Source: Euphorbia lathyris (taxonomy: Eukaryota > Streptophyta > Magnoliopsida > Malpighiales > Euphorbiaceae). Taken from it: DNA of 64,000 nucleotides. The stretch spans positions 98,795,895 through 98,859,894 of the forward strand of contig NC_088912.1 in assembly GCF_963576675.1 (NCBI RefSeq). The letters are read 5' to 3'. Within the stretch, counting starts at the first letter, position 1; every line of letters begins with the position of its first letter. Below the pieces are notes generated by a model. That model was given only the letters and a program-made list of their open reading frames with translations. It did no database searches and was not told where the DNA came from. The position numbers and the translations under genes were made by a program. Shown here one piece after another: positions 18,861 to 30,018 of this stretch.

Positions 18861-18872
18861 ATCTATCCCAAT

Positions 18873-19330
18873 TCACTGTCTGCCCCGAGACTGAACCATA
18901 TAAATTGAAAAGTTCCCTAATTGCATGCATATTCGTAACTGTACCTTGATAGAAAAGAAACATGTATCATCTGCATAGAGTAAATGCAAAAGAAAACTTT
19001 TACTACAGTAATAACCCATAGGTATAAAGCTATCATCTGCCTCTAACTTGTTTAACCAACGGCTAAGAAATTTTATGTGGTACCAAAAAGGGTTGACAAA
19101 AGAGATCACCATATCTGACCCCTCGAGAACAAGAGAAGTACCCTCTCACTCTTCTACCAGTTAAAATAGAAATTTTGAAAGATGCAAGGACATTTAAAAT
19201 CCAATCCCGAAAACCAAGCGAGAACCCAAAGACCTCCACTATAGAAAGTAAGAAATTTCAATCAATAGTATGAAAGACTTTACTGATATCAATTTTAAGC
19301 GCCATGTTCACACCAAAACAATTCTTATTT
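18873..19330 (-). pseudogene. L1-type LINE reverse transcriptase fragment
   Basis: The minus strand encodes LLHLLYADDTCFF, the YADD catalytic box of a non-LTR reverse transcriptase, with upstream remnants consistent with the conserved region before it. Many stops are present and the fragment is truncated at both ends. Confidence 0.65.
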
Positions 19331-19538
19331 AGCATGTTAACTCTTTTAGAGGCAATATCGATACAATGATGAATACTATGATTCTCAAGAATCGAACTAA
19401 TTAATAGAGACAATTTTTGAAGCAACCATTTTGAAGGAGAAATTACCCATTATTAAAGTTCTATAATGCTCCACTTATGATGCCACGGGTTCTTGGGCAG
19501 CAAAGCCATCAAATTAGAGTTCAATATGGGCATAATGG

Positions 19539-20018
19539 GGTTAAATGCACCATTGATCAATGAACTTATATGGTTGTTTTAAAATGGTCATTCAACTTCA
19601 ATTTGTCTGTATAAAATCATTCAAATTTTGAACAATTATGTTATTATGGCCATTTCAGTGATTAAAAAGCATCGACGAGTCAATTCAAATCTTTAACCGA
19701 AATGACACATGACATCCATATATGCACCACCTGGCTATCACGTGTTGGTTATTTTGTGGAAAAAAAACAAAATTTAGTTTTTTTTCATAAAAATAACCGG
19801 CATGTGGCTGCCACATTTCATTTCGATCAAAGATATGAGTTGGCTCACGTTAACGTGTCACCTATGTCATTATTTTGATGCCTTTTAACCTTTGAAATCG
19901 ACGGAGTGACCTAATTGAAACAAAACTCAAAGTTGAGTGATTTTATTGAAACAAATTGAAGTTGAGTGACAATTTTGAGACAACCATTTAAATTCAATGA
20001 CCAATGGTGCATTTAACC
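19539..20018. mobile_element. MITE with long terminal inverted repeats
   Basis: The ends read GGTTAAATGCACCATTG and its inverse CAATGGTGCATTTAACC, with inverse homology extending over at least 85 bases at each end (TCAACTTCAATTTGT and its complement). No coding capacity. A relative lies at about 33360-33620. The target duplication was not resolved. Confidence 0.65.
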
Positions 20019-20345
20019 TAGACAAAATGTGGCCATTTCTTAGGGATGCAAGTGTAGCGGGGGATTCCTTGCCCTATTGGTGACCCGTCCCGACGGGGAC
20101 GGGGAATCACAGATAAGAATCTCATGGGATGGGGAATCACAGATAAGAATCACAGATAGGAATCTCATTTCGGTCAAAGATATGAGTTGGCTCATGCTAA
20201 CGTGTCACCCAAGTCATTATTTTGATGTCGTTTGACCATTGAAATCTACTGAGTGATCTAATTGAAACAAAACTCAAAGTTGAGTGACAATTTTGAGACA
20301 ACCATTTAAATTCAATGATCGGTGATGCATTTAATCTCGACAAAA
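20019..20345. repeat. Partial tandem duplication of the MITE's right end
   Basis: The stretch from GATATGAGTTGGCTCA through GACAAAATGTGGCCATTTCT is present twice, around 19832-20045 and 20178-20360. The second copy is offset by roughly 320 bases and has diverged at several positions. The repeat includes sequence outside the MITE, so it arose after insertion. Confidence 0.6.
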
Positions 20346-20575
20346 TGTGGCCATTTCTTAGGGATGCAAGTGAGGTGGGGATTCCCTGTCCTTATCGGTG
20401 ACCTGCCCCAACAGGGACGGGGAATCACCGATAAGAATCCACATGGGACAGGGATGGGGATAATTTTATCTCCTGTGACAGAATGTGGCGGGGACGGGGA
20501 ATGGTATTCCCGCCCCGTGTGGATCCCCAACTCCGCCCCGTTAATCCCCGATGGGGAATCCCCGACGGATCCTCA
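20046..20575. repeat. GC-rich GGGGA/TCCCC repeat
   Basis: Two patches (20046-20160 and 20366-20575) are built from variants of GGGGACGGGGAATC and CGGGGATTCCCCG in an otherwise AT-rich region. They contain many short inverted pairs. Such tracts are seen in some plant transposon ends, but I cannot assign a family. Confidence 0.5.
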
Positions 20576-20804
20576 ATTATTCCTCATTATGATTAAAATT
20601 ATACTTTAAATATTATAATTTATAACATTTAACTAAATTAAATGGATAAATAAAATATTAGTCAAGGACTAAATGAATATTTTCCTAACCTAAACTAAAT
20701 TAAAGGCATAGTATTTATGTCATTCTTTCGAACAAAAACCTAAAATTAGAAAGGAGAAAAGAAAAGAAATATATTAAGATTTTTTTAAAAATATAGGTTA
20801 AGGT
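20576..20804. other. Non-coding AT-rich spacer
   Basis: No gene, repeat structure or element end recognised. Confidence 0.5.
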
Positions 20805-21322
20805 GCAAAAATACTCTAACGTTTTGGGTCAGGAGCGATTTTACCCCTAACGTCTAAAATGATGCAATTTTACCCCTAACATTGATAAATTGGGTCAATA
20901 TAATTCATCAAACTGTCTTCTCAGTCATGAATCGTGTCCTCTACACTTCACACGTGCGTCATTTTATCAGTAACAAATCACAAATATATATTGGGATGTG
21001 AAATATACTATCTTTTATATGAATTAGACAAGAAAAAATCAAAAAATTCACCAAATTTATAAATATTAATTTCCAACTCTATTATTAAATTACAAAAAAA
21101 ATATAAAAACCTTTTTTAAGAATAAATTGATATGCAATTGGTGCAAAATAAAGAACAAAAATGTCTGTGTTTTATAATAGTGTGTGAAATTGATCCAATT
21201 TATCAACGTTAGGGGATAAAATCGTTTTTTCCTACAAACGTTAGAGGTAAAATTGCACCATTTAGATGTTAAAGGTAAAATTGCTCCTAACCCAAAATGT
21301 TAGGTATTTTTGCACTTTATTA
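20805..21322. mobile_element. MITE, about 0.5 kb
   Basis: The left end reads AAGGTGCAAAAATACTCTAACG and continues with TTTTACCCCTAACGTCTAAA. The right end is its inverse (CATTTAGATGTTAAAGGTAA, then TGTTAGGTATTTTTGCACTTT). Arms are roughly 100 bases. A truncated relative lies at 37445-37560. Confidence 0.7.
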
Positions 21323-21890
21323 GAAGTCACCGGTGAGTTTTCTTTAGATGGTTTATATTATGTGAATATTTTAGCATACATAAAATAATATTATTAGAAA
21401 AAATAAATTTATATCCATAATTTCATATGTAATCTATAAAATTGATATTGGATTACTTAACTAGAATGGCAATGGAATAGTTAGAAAAACTAAACTGGCC
21501 ACGTGATAATGAGAGACAACAATTTTAGTTTTATTGAACAAAATAGTTCATTTTTACTCTTATATTTAGCTTAATTTTGTTTTCATAATAAAAAATCTAA
21601 TTTAATTTTACATTTTTTTAAGTAAATAATGACCAAATTAAAATGAAAAACTTGAAAATCGATAAAATTGAGTTGTTTAGAATTATAAGAGAGAACTTCA
21701 ACAAGAGCTAAATGCTAAATTCATCGTTATCATTGTGTTCCAAAGCATAAATAATATATAAATATTTCGTTACATTTTGTGACGAAATGAACCATATTCC
21801 ATCATTCTTCTAATTTTAGATTTCTCTATTCACCATCTGTGCCTTGTATATAGCAAGGAGGTGGAGTTGGGCAGCCTACAGGAACTGATA

Positions 21891-23114
21891 TCAGCCAGAT
21901 TGGTTGCACAAACATAAGACTCCGAATAGAAATGGCCAATTGAGCGGAAAGGAACAAATCTCCATCATCTCTTTTCTTCTGACATCGAATGAGTAAATGC
22001 GATAGTAGATATGATCTGAAAGATACAAAACATCACAATCTATGGGATCTATAGCTAATACACTACAGTTGATACCATGTTTCAACGATCTAGGTTTAAA
22101 ACCATATTGATCTATCCAATCCAAATCTAATCTGTGATGAACACTCCAAGTTCTGTCTCCTTCAAACTCGTCAAGTCTCCAAATAATAGTACTGAGAGAA
22201 TCTATAGTCACATAGTAGAGGCGATCTCGGCTTGCTCCATACACGTTATGAAAACCATTGATACCAGGTAATGGAATGTCAAGACACAAATCACTATTTG
22301 GTTCAAATGCAATGAGGGAATGGCTCAATCCACTTATCCAATACAAAATTCCTCCATGTTCAACAGCATGAGGCGTAGTTTTGTCAAACATAATTGTAGC
22401 ATCAAGTGTTATTGTTAATACCCTCCATTCAATAGTTTTAGACTCGAATATCTCCATGTTCAAAACGTTTGATTCTATGTTGGAGTCGCAGCTAACAATT
22501 CTCACCACCTTAAATTGAGCTTGAGTCGAACCATTTGAAGATTCACAATTTAGGTAGCAAACCATTCCCCAAATATCAAATTGGTCGTGAGTGGGTGGGG
22601 AAGGGAGGGTAAACCATTGCTTCTTCAACGGATTGCAGACATAGTAAAAGCACCGACAAGGATTATATGTTTTGCTGCATAATAACAACCCATTACTTGA
22701 AGCTAAAGGAATACTGTGATCAGAATTTTCTCCTTCAGTTTCAGGAAGAAAGTTTAAGGAAAACCTTAAACTGTCTGTCGACCATGACATTGATTCGCAA
22801 TCGTTTGTTAGGTGTTCAACATTGATGGAACTAGAAAAATGATTATAAAACGTTTGGTACAAAGTAAGAGATGGTCTAATTGTAGGAGAATAACAAGATT
22901 TTCTTTGAAGCAAGAATTGGGAAGGAAAAGAATGATCAGAGATGAGTGACAACCAGAGCTTGGAGACGATCTTGTTTCTATGGAGTTGTTTAACGGGAAG
23001 TTTGTAAAAGATTTCTAGTAGCATTTCAATTGGAAGATCGTTGATTGTAGATGATGCTTTTTGTTTCTTCTTTCTATGCAAGCAAGAGGAAGCCATTATA
23101 TGTGTTAAGAGCAA
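21891..23114 (-). CDS. F-box protein, copy 2, with altered C-terminus
   Basis: 407 residues. The natural start is probably MASSCLHRKKKQKASST (ATG ending at 23096); an in-frame ATG six codons upstream also exists. The F-box is intact (NDLPIEMLLEIFYKLPVKQL) and is followed by the same associated domain as copy 1, at over 90% identity by eye. A one-base deletion near 21943 (TTGAGCGG versus TTGTAGCGG in copy 1) shifts the last 17 or so residues, so the protein ends NWPFLFGVLCLCNQSG instead of the longer tail ending in IQGTDGE. Because only the end is changed, this copy has the best chance of making a working SCF substrate receptor. No introns. Confidence 0.85.
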   Translation of the reverse strand: MLLTHIMASSCLHRKKKQKASSTINDLPIEMLLEIFYKLPVKQLHRNKIVSKLWLSLISDHSFPSQFLLQRKSCYSPTIRPSLTLYQTFYNHFSSSINVEHLTNDCESMSWSTDSLRFSLNFLPETEGENSDHSIPLASSNGLLLCSKTYNPCRCFYYVCNPLKKQWFTLPSPPTHDQFDIWGMVCYLNCESSNGSTQAQFKVVRIVSCDSNIESNVLNMEIFESKTIEWRVLTITLDATIMFDKTTPHAVEHGGILYWISGLSHSLIAFEPNSDLCLDIPLPGINGFHNVYGASRDRLYYVTIDSLSTIIWRLDEFEGDRTWSVHHRLDLDWIDQYGFKPRSLKHGINCSVLAIDPIDCDVLYLSDHIYYRIYSFDVRRKEMMEICSFPLNWPFLFGVLCLCNQSG

Positions 23115-23156
23115 AGCAAATCAATTGATGAGATTCTTTTTATTCGAATTGAGTCC

Positions 23157-23165
23157 ATATATATA
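23157..23165 (-). promoter_or_regulatory. TATA box of F-box copy 2
   Basis: TATATATA at the same distance from the start codon as in copy 1. Confidence 0.5.
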
Positions 23166-23485
23166 CTAATCTCTCCCACTCCTTAATTACAATTTCAGAA
23201 TTGAATTCACTAATAAATAATATAAATCTTAATTAGGGATTAAATTAATTTTCTTATATACATAAAATACTATTTACTCACCTTCTATCTATTTTCTTAA
23301 TTTATGTTCATGGACTACAGTAAAATTCCACTCAATATGATGAGAAAAGGAAAGAAACATTTGTCAATTGACTTTTTTGGATTTTAAAAACTATGTCTTT
23401 AAATTAAATAATTTGATATAATTGACTCTCTTTCTTTTTTTAATTTATATAATATTATTTTTATAAGTAACTTATTTTATTTATT

Positions 23486-23621
23486 TTTTTAAAAAAAATT
23501 TGCGCAATGCGCTTACATTAAAGAAGAAAGAAAAATCCCCACCAGACCCGGATGTGATTCGAACCCATGACCTCCCAATGCATAGGTAAGCTCTCAACAA
23601 CTAGGCTAAGAGCTTCACCAC
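23486..23621 (-). mobile_element. tRNA-derived SINE (136 bp)
   Basis: On the minus strand it begins GTGGTGAAGCTCTTAGCC, has a Pol III box A-like TAGCCTAGTTGTTGAGAGC and a box B GGTTCGAATC about 35 bases on, and ends in an A/T-rich tail. A perfect 17 bp target duplication (AACTTATTTTATTTATT) flanks it at 23469-23485 and 23622-23638. The matching site in block 1 (about 5376-5395) is empty. The same family recurs at 29861-30003. Confidence 0.85.
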
Positions 23622-23689
23622 AACTTATTTTATTTATTACTTTCATGTGAAATGCATTAATACTAAAGGTTAATAATCTTATTGTCAAC

Positions 23690-24010
23690 ATTTAAAATCT
23701 AAATCATGACTAACTAATGACAACTCATAACAACTCATGTAAAAAACATTATTTTTAAATTCATGTTAACTCATGTAAAAAACATGAGTTTAAAAATAAT
23801 GTTTTTGACATGAGTTGTTATTAGTTGGTCATGTAATTAAAAGATGGTCTAATACATTACTAAATCCTTGAACTTGTCCAAAATAGTAGATTGACTTTCT
23901 GAATTTTGCAAGTGTTTCACCTGCCTCCTAAACTTGTTTATTTCGTATTATTAGCTCGCTAAACTTTATTAATTAGAATCAGAATTACACTTATTAACTA
24001 AAATAAAATT
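23690..24010. repeat. Inverted repeat and dispersed non-coding repeat
   Basis: Inverted arms at 23690-23850 are the diverged counterpart of 5454-5611. From 23850 to about 23975 follows a dispersed repeat (TTGTCCAAAATAGTAGATTGAC, CACCTGCCTCCTAAACTTG) that also occurs inverted at 33640-33825. Confidence 0.55.
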
Positions 24011-24049
24011 ATCTAGAAAAATAGAAATTTCATGAATCAAAGTAGTAGG

Positions 24050-24900
24050 TCTTAGGAGTGTGATGCCCCTACCAGCAATTTTATGAGCAACTTGTTTGGC
24101 TCCCCATCGAACATAACGAAAAATATATGCTCGGAATAGGGAAAGCCATCAGAAAATATCATCATACACAATCGAAATAGCGAAGTCCACACTATCATAC
24201 CCGTTCAAAGCATTGGCAATTGGGAGATTATATGTTTCGACCTCCACATGCATGCAACCCCCATTCCAAGCTGTTTCGAGACCAAGAATAATTGTTGTCA
24301 ATTCTTCCGCTTCCACTGAAGCTGATGGTTCACCTGGAGCCTCCGCAATAAATGCAGCCTCACCTGAATCATCCCGCACAATAGCCTATATTCCTCCCGA
24401 TGAGTTTTGCACCTAAAAAGCATCTGAGTTTATCTTATACCAACCTGTCGGGGGACTAATCCAACAAACGAATTGATTATTGCCAACTAAACTTGCAGAC
24501 ATGGTTCAGTCCATAATGGCACCCCACAAGGACAACCACCGTCTTACCTCATCAACAAGTCGATCTGCACTCCACGCTTGAGAACCGTGAAACACTAAAT
24601 TGCGATAAAAACCACACAAACCAACAGATAATGATTCTTTCTCTGAATTTCGTATCCTTTAATTGGGAATGAAGATACTCAATCCAATCTCTAACATCAA
24701 TAACCTTATGCTTCGCCATTTGACAGTCACGAAATGCATGAATAGAGTTTTCTGAATGAACATGGAAGATTTTACACTGGGGTGTAACCTTCGCTCCTCG
24801 TCGTTGAATATTCTGAATGAACAGCCTTCCAAAGGAAGTGTTTTGTTTTAAAAACCAAATTTATCTTCTATATCTAAGAAACTGATTGAAAAGTCTTAGT
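24050..24900 (-). pseudogene. LINE RNase H-domain relic
   Basis: The minus strand encodes part of the RNase H domain found at the end of plant L1-type LINEs and related reverse-transcriptase-like proteins: VRDDSGEAAFIAEAPG, then a SVEAEELTTIILGLETAW helix and VEVETYNLPIANALN. Upstream remnants run to about 24900 with several stops. It may also be a fragment of a host RNase H-like gene. Confidence 0.6.
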
Positions 24901-24999
24901 CGAGGACGATGTTGTACCCATAGCAGACATGCGTCTTGCTTCTACCCGGTAGTAAGCCAATCAAACCATAGAAATTTCGTTCCACGTACCATGCTAGAA

Positions 25000-27420
25000 C
25001 CTAACATCTTCAGTTCATCGTCTGCTTAGGGGAATTTTAAGAATTGCTCGGGCTTCATCTGCATTAAATAGGTCGTTAATCAGCTCTATATTCTAGCAAC
25101 TATTATCCCGATAGAGTCCTTCCAGCACATAACGAAGTGTTCCATCTTAGAAAATCGGTCAACCACCACGAAGATAGAGTCCTTCCCTTTTCGGGTCCTC
25201 ATCAATCTCAATATGAAGTCCATCGATAAGTCATCCCACATGGTGTCTGGCGCGGATAGAGGCATATGTTATCCTAAATTAGTAGCATGCCCCTTAGCAG
25301 TTTGGCAAATAAAACAACGTTCCACTATATAAGATACATCTCTCCTTATTCTCAGCCAAAAATATCAGGATCTCACTGGCTCGTATGTTTTTTCCCTTCT
25401 GAAATGCCCTCGAAGGCTACCCCCATGTATGTCCCGAATTACCTTCTCCCCAATGGAAATACACGATAAGCATAGTTGATTTCCCCTTATAATGTACTCA
25501 TCAAGTAAATGGTAGTCTCCTTCTTCTATTTGGTTCTTGCAATTCTCCCAAATAACCCTAAAGTCTGCGTCTTCCTTGTAATCTCCCCTCACATGCTCAA
25601 AACAATCCACTTTAAGAGCTAAAGTCTTGAAAAGTGCAACTCTTCAGCTTAGAGCACCCGCCACCTTATTTTGTTGTCCGGCTTTGCAAATAAGCTTATA
25701 GGGTACAAAGGTGGAGCACCTAGCATGCATCGAGCTCCGAAGTTTTTTTTGGCTTCCTAAATACTTCAAACTTTGGTGGTCGATATAAAGTACAAATTCC
25801 TTCCCCACTAAGTAGTGCTCGCACGTCTTCATGGCTCGTAGCACATCATAAAACTCTTTATTATATGTGGCCCACTTTTGCCTCGACTTGCAAAGCTTCT
25901 CACTAAAATAAGCTACTAGCCTCTTTTCTTGCAAGAGAACCCACCGACACCAACCCCACTTGCATCACACTCCACTTTAAAGAGCTTCTCAAAGTTGGAA
26001 AAAGCCAGTACCAGAGTCGTACTGAACTTCTTCTTAATCAACGGAAAACTCCTTTCTTGCTCTTCATCCCACTTGAACCATCTACCCTTCTTCAAACAAT
26101 CGATCAAGGGTAACACTATAGCGCTGAAATTCTGGATGAATCTTCGGTAAAACGTTGCTAGCCTATGGAAGCTTTAGATATCTCCCACGTTCTTAGATGG
26201 CCCGAAACTTCTCTTCATCCACCTGAATCCCATCTCTAATCACTCACCACATATCCAAGGAAGATCAAGCTCTCCATAAAAAAATTCACATTTCTTGGAA
26301 TTGGCATATAATTGGTGTTTTCTCAATAAGCCTAGCAAAACTCTCAAAGGCTCCAGATGCCCCTCCAAGGTGTGACTATAGATGAAAATATCGTTGAAGT
26401 ACACCACTACAAACTTCTCAATCACTGGATGAAGCTCCTAGTCCATTAACCTCATAAAAGTGCTCGAAGCATTTGTCATCCCCAAATGGCATTACTAGCC
26501 ATTCATACAATCTATCTCGTGTTTTAAAGGTCATCTTCCACCCATCTCCCACTCGGATTAGGATTTGGTGATAACCACTCTACAAATCGATCTTAGAGAA
26601 GACCTTCGACCCACTAAGTTGGTCAAGCATATCATCAAACCTTGGTATTAGAAACTTATATTGTATGGTAATCTTGTTGATAGCCTGGCTATCAACACAC
26701 ATGTGCCATGACCCGTCTTTCTTCGGTGTAAGCAAAGCCGAAACCGCATATGGGCTCATACTCTCCCACATGTACTCAATGTCTACCAACTCTTCAACTT
26801 TCTCCCTCATCATCTCATTTTCCTTTGGACTCATTTGGTAATATAGAAGGCTCGGTAAACTAGCTTTGGGCACCAAATCGGTTCATAATTTTTTACTTGA
26901 TCATTTATTCCTATCGTAGGATTTAGGATTTTAGATTTTGAATTTCTTACCGCTTCTAGTTCCTCACTTACCTCAAGTGGTGGTGCGAGTTGCACCTGCA
27001 ACGGTGGACTTGGTTCTACTTTACCATTCCTCAAGGTGATGGCTTGAGTTGATTCCCTTTGTGGAATTTTTGTGTTTCCTCCTTTTTTGCTCAGGAGAGT
27101 ACCTTGGGACCGCTCTTACATATCATGGTTTATTTGAGGCAGTTGGTTGCTTAAGTCCTTGCAAAATGCCTCATTGTTTGCAAGTCGGATTGAAATTTCT
27201 TTCAAAAGAGATAGCACCTCGTCTTGTGAATTAGAGGGCTATGGAGGAGCTTGGCTTGCTCGTTCATAGGGAAACATTCCCAATTCCTTTTCCATGTGCT
27301 TATTAACAAACCCATTTGGAGGCCTCAACATGTTAGGATTCCCATAGGACATATTTGAGTGTTGAGGTCTCTCCCAATCATTATTATAAAAAGTGTAAGA
27401 ATTGGGATTAGAATTGTAAC
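25000..27420 (-). pseudogene. Degenerate Ty3 gag-pol relic
   Basis: In minus-strand order: gag C-terminus with Asn/Pro-rich repeats (about 27260-27420), the AITLRNGK junction motif (about 27030), RT start ([20 protein letters not shown], 26580-26876), RT catalytic region with YFND in place of YxDD (26240-26425), RNase H ([11 protein letters not shown] and YIDHQSLKYL, 25644-26116) and the integrase zinc-finger region (25365-25610). The protease seems deleted and there are many stops and frameshifts. No LTRs were found, so it is an old fragment unrelated to the young Tat element. Confidence 0.8.
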
Positions 27421-27477
27421 TTTAGTGACTACCTATGAAATTTACATTTTCATTGTTGTTGAATGGACTGGGAGCCT

Positions 27478-27662
27478 CTTTTTCCGCATTTTTACTGTTT
27501 TTCATGTTTTTTTCGTTTCACATTTTTTATGTTTTTCTATATTTCACTTTTTTTTACCTTCTTATCATTTTTCGAATTTTTTCCACGTTTTTTTTTCCGT
27601 CTGCCACATTTTCACCTTTTTCTTTTCTTTTCCCTTATATATATATATATATATATATATAT
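27478..27662. repeat. T-rich low-complexity tract and (TA)n
   Basis: TTTTTCATGTTTTTTTCG-like repeats, related in style to 46300-46440, are followed by a TA microsatellite at 27636-27661 that adjoins the foldback element. Confidence 0.6.
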
Positions 27663-28289
27663 GGGTGAGATCCAGTGAGACAAGGGGTTATGGTGTGATA
27701 ATGAGCTTATTGTGTGACATAACAAAACTACGTAGTTTTGATGATAATTCAAAATGGTAAGGTGGCAAATTTATAAATAAAAGGAAAGAGATGATAGAGA
27801 AAATTGTTTTATTTCTTTTACATTTTTTCGACCTTTCTAACCTCGTTTTTCGAAAAAAATTATACTATCCCGTCTAAATTAGCCGGTCATTTTGAGATCC
27901 CTGAAGTTTAGGTAAAAAAAATTTCGGTGAACGGAATCCGGGTGGCCGTTTTCTGGTGAGAAACAAAGTGCCTAAAAAATTCTTAAAATATTTCAGAAAA
28001 TGTAAAACATTATTCTGAGAAACTTTAATTCTTGAGTCGAAGCGGGATTTCTTACGGTTTAGTCCCAATAAAATGTTTTCCTTAATTTTATCCATTTTAC
28101 ATGCTTCAATAATTTGTTGGGTCAAAACCGTAAGGAATATCGTTTTGAGTCAAGAATTAAAGTTTCTTAAAATGATGTTTTACATGTTTTGGAATTTTTT
28201 GATAATTTTCTGGGTACGTTTTTGGTCCTACCTTTCAGCACTATGTGTTGGAAAAACGAGCACATACTGCTAGACGCCAGCATGTTGTT

Positions 28290-29680
28290 CTAAATCAGTG
28301 TAAAAATTGGTCTAATTAGTGTACTAATTGTTTCAAATCAGTGTATCAATTGTTCCAACAAAATAATTATATTGTTCCAACGGAATTCTTAAATTATTCC
28401 AACAGAATACTTACATTGTTCCGACAGTGTACGAAATTGTTCCAAATCAGTGTAGCATTTGTTCCAACATAATACTTAGGAGGCGTTTGATTTGGGGGTT
28501 TCAGGAAAGGGTAAGGGAAAGGGGAGGCTTCATTCCTTTTGTTGGTGTTTGTTTTGCTAATTAAATGATTCCCTTTGCCATTTTTTAGTTTTGGGTTTAC
28601 CCCTAACTCTTCTAACCCATTCCCCACTTCCCCCTAAGGTTTTCAATTCCTTTTCCCCTCTCTTTCTAACCTACACTCCTTATAAAATTCTACTTTACTC
28701 CCTATTTTATTTTTTATTTTTATTTTGGTCTCTATATTTTTTATTTTTACATTTCTTTATCTTTGGATTAATTTCATTTTTGTTATATATTTTTAATTTT
28801 TTTACTCAAAAAATATTTTTTGACTAAATTTTACTTTTTTTATTTTTGTTTAATCCTTATATTTTTTTAATTATATTTTTTTATCACTAGATTAATTTCA
28901 CTTTTGATCCTTATAATTATTTATTTTTACCTTTTTACCCTGAAAAATAATTTTGATCAAATTTTTTTCTTTTATTATATTATTCAGTTTAATATTTATT
29001 TTTAATTATTTTAAAATAATTATTTTCTTTTTAAATATAATATTTATGCATTTTGTTTGATTAATTTTAACTTTTATAAACTTTATATTATTATCAATAA
29101 GAGTAGCAAGTGAGTGACTTTTTGGATTGTTTGGGATTATATATGAAATTAAAAAAATAATTTTGATTCCCAATTTGAACCAAACATCCACAAAGGGAAT
29201 AGGGTGGAATTGCATTCCCTTTCCTAAACATATCCAAACACATAGGGGTATGAATGTTCATTCCTTTCATTTCCTTTAGTTTCCCTTTCTTGATTCCTTT
29301 TCCCTTACCCCTTGTGAACCAAACGCCCCCTTATATTGTTCCAACAGAATAAATCAGCGTACCAATTGTTCCAACAAAATAGTTATATTATTCCAGCATA
29401 ATACTTATATTGTTCCAACATAATAAATCAGTTTACCAATTGTTCCAAATCAATTTTATTATCTATCGTCTTCAATTTCATTTTTGTTTTTTAGTATTTA
29501 ATATAGTATTTTCAAATTTATATTAGTTATATTATTTAGAAAATAATTATAATTCTTATATTCTTCCAACATAATAAATCTGTGTACCAATTGTTTTAAA
29601 TTAGTGTACCCATTTTTCCAACAGAATAGTTATATTGTTCCAACAGAATTGTTATATTGTTCTAACAAAATATTTCAACA
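28290..29680. repeat. TTGTTCCAACA tandem units at the foldback apex
   Basis: Irregular repeats of ATTGTTCCAACA(G/A)AATA and AAATCAGTGTACCAATTG on both sides of the nested MITE (28290-28476 and 29334-29680). Before MITE insertion they formed one array of roughly 0.5 kb. Confidence 0.65.
28480..29330. mobile_element. Tourist-like (PIF/Harbinger) MITE (851 bp)
   Basis: The ends read GGAGGCGTTTGATTTGG and, inverse, GGGGGCGTTTGGTTCAC. It is flanked by a TTA duplication (28477-28479 and 29331-29333), the signature of PIF/Harbinger insertion. Inverse homology continues with GGTAAGGGAAA. No transposase. Confidence 0.8.
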
Positions 29681-29860
29681 CAGAGTGTTGAAAGGTAGAA
29701 CCAAAACGTGCCCAGAAAATTATCAAAAAAATTGTAAAACATGTAAAACATCATTTTAAGAAACTTTAATCATTGGCTTAAAACGAGATTCCTTACGGTT
29801 TTGACCCAATAAATTATTGAAGCATGTAAAATGGATAAAATTAAGGAAAACATTATTGGG

Positions 29861-30003
29861 GTGGTGAAGCTCTTAGCCTAGTGGTTGAGAGCTTACCTAT
29901 GCCTTGGGATGTCATGGGTTCGAATCACATCCGGGTCTGGTGGGGATTTTTCTTTCTTCTTTAATGTAAGCGCATTGTGCGCAAAAAAAATTTAAAAAAA
30001 AAA
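29861..30003 (+). mobile_element. tRNA-derived SINE (143 bp)
   Basis: Same family as 23486-23621, here on the plus strand: GTGGTGAAGCTCTTAGCC, box B GGTTCGAATC, ending in an A-rich tail. A perfect 15 bp target duplication GAAAACATTATTGGG lies at 29846-29860 and 30004-30018. The left arm of the foldback shows the empty site near 28065-28080. Confidence 0.88.
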
Positions 30004-30018
30004 GAAAACATTATTGGG

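Larger units (their letters stand above)
21385..23850. repeat. F-box duplication block, copy 2
   Basis: High similarity to block 1 from its first bases (TATTAGAAAAAATAAATTTA) through the F-box gene, the promoter and the upstream inverted repeat. It lacks the foldback and solo LTR of copy 1 but has a SINE (23486-23621). Confidence 0.8.

Noticed and set aside
20322..20609. Open frames on both strands over the GC-rich patch
   Set aside because: They come from the GGGGA/TCCCC repeat, have no similarity to known proteins and are open on both strands.
23486..23621. Possible tRNA gene
   Set aside because: Box A and B-like sequences exist, but there is no cloverleaf with acceptor stem. The A-rich tail and target duplications show a SINE.
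27359..27760. Plus-strand frames rich in Phe near 27.4-27.7 kb
   Set aside because: They are driven by T-rich low complexity and the (TA)n tract. The recognisable protein signal (gag remnant) is on the other strand.
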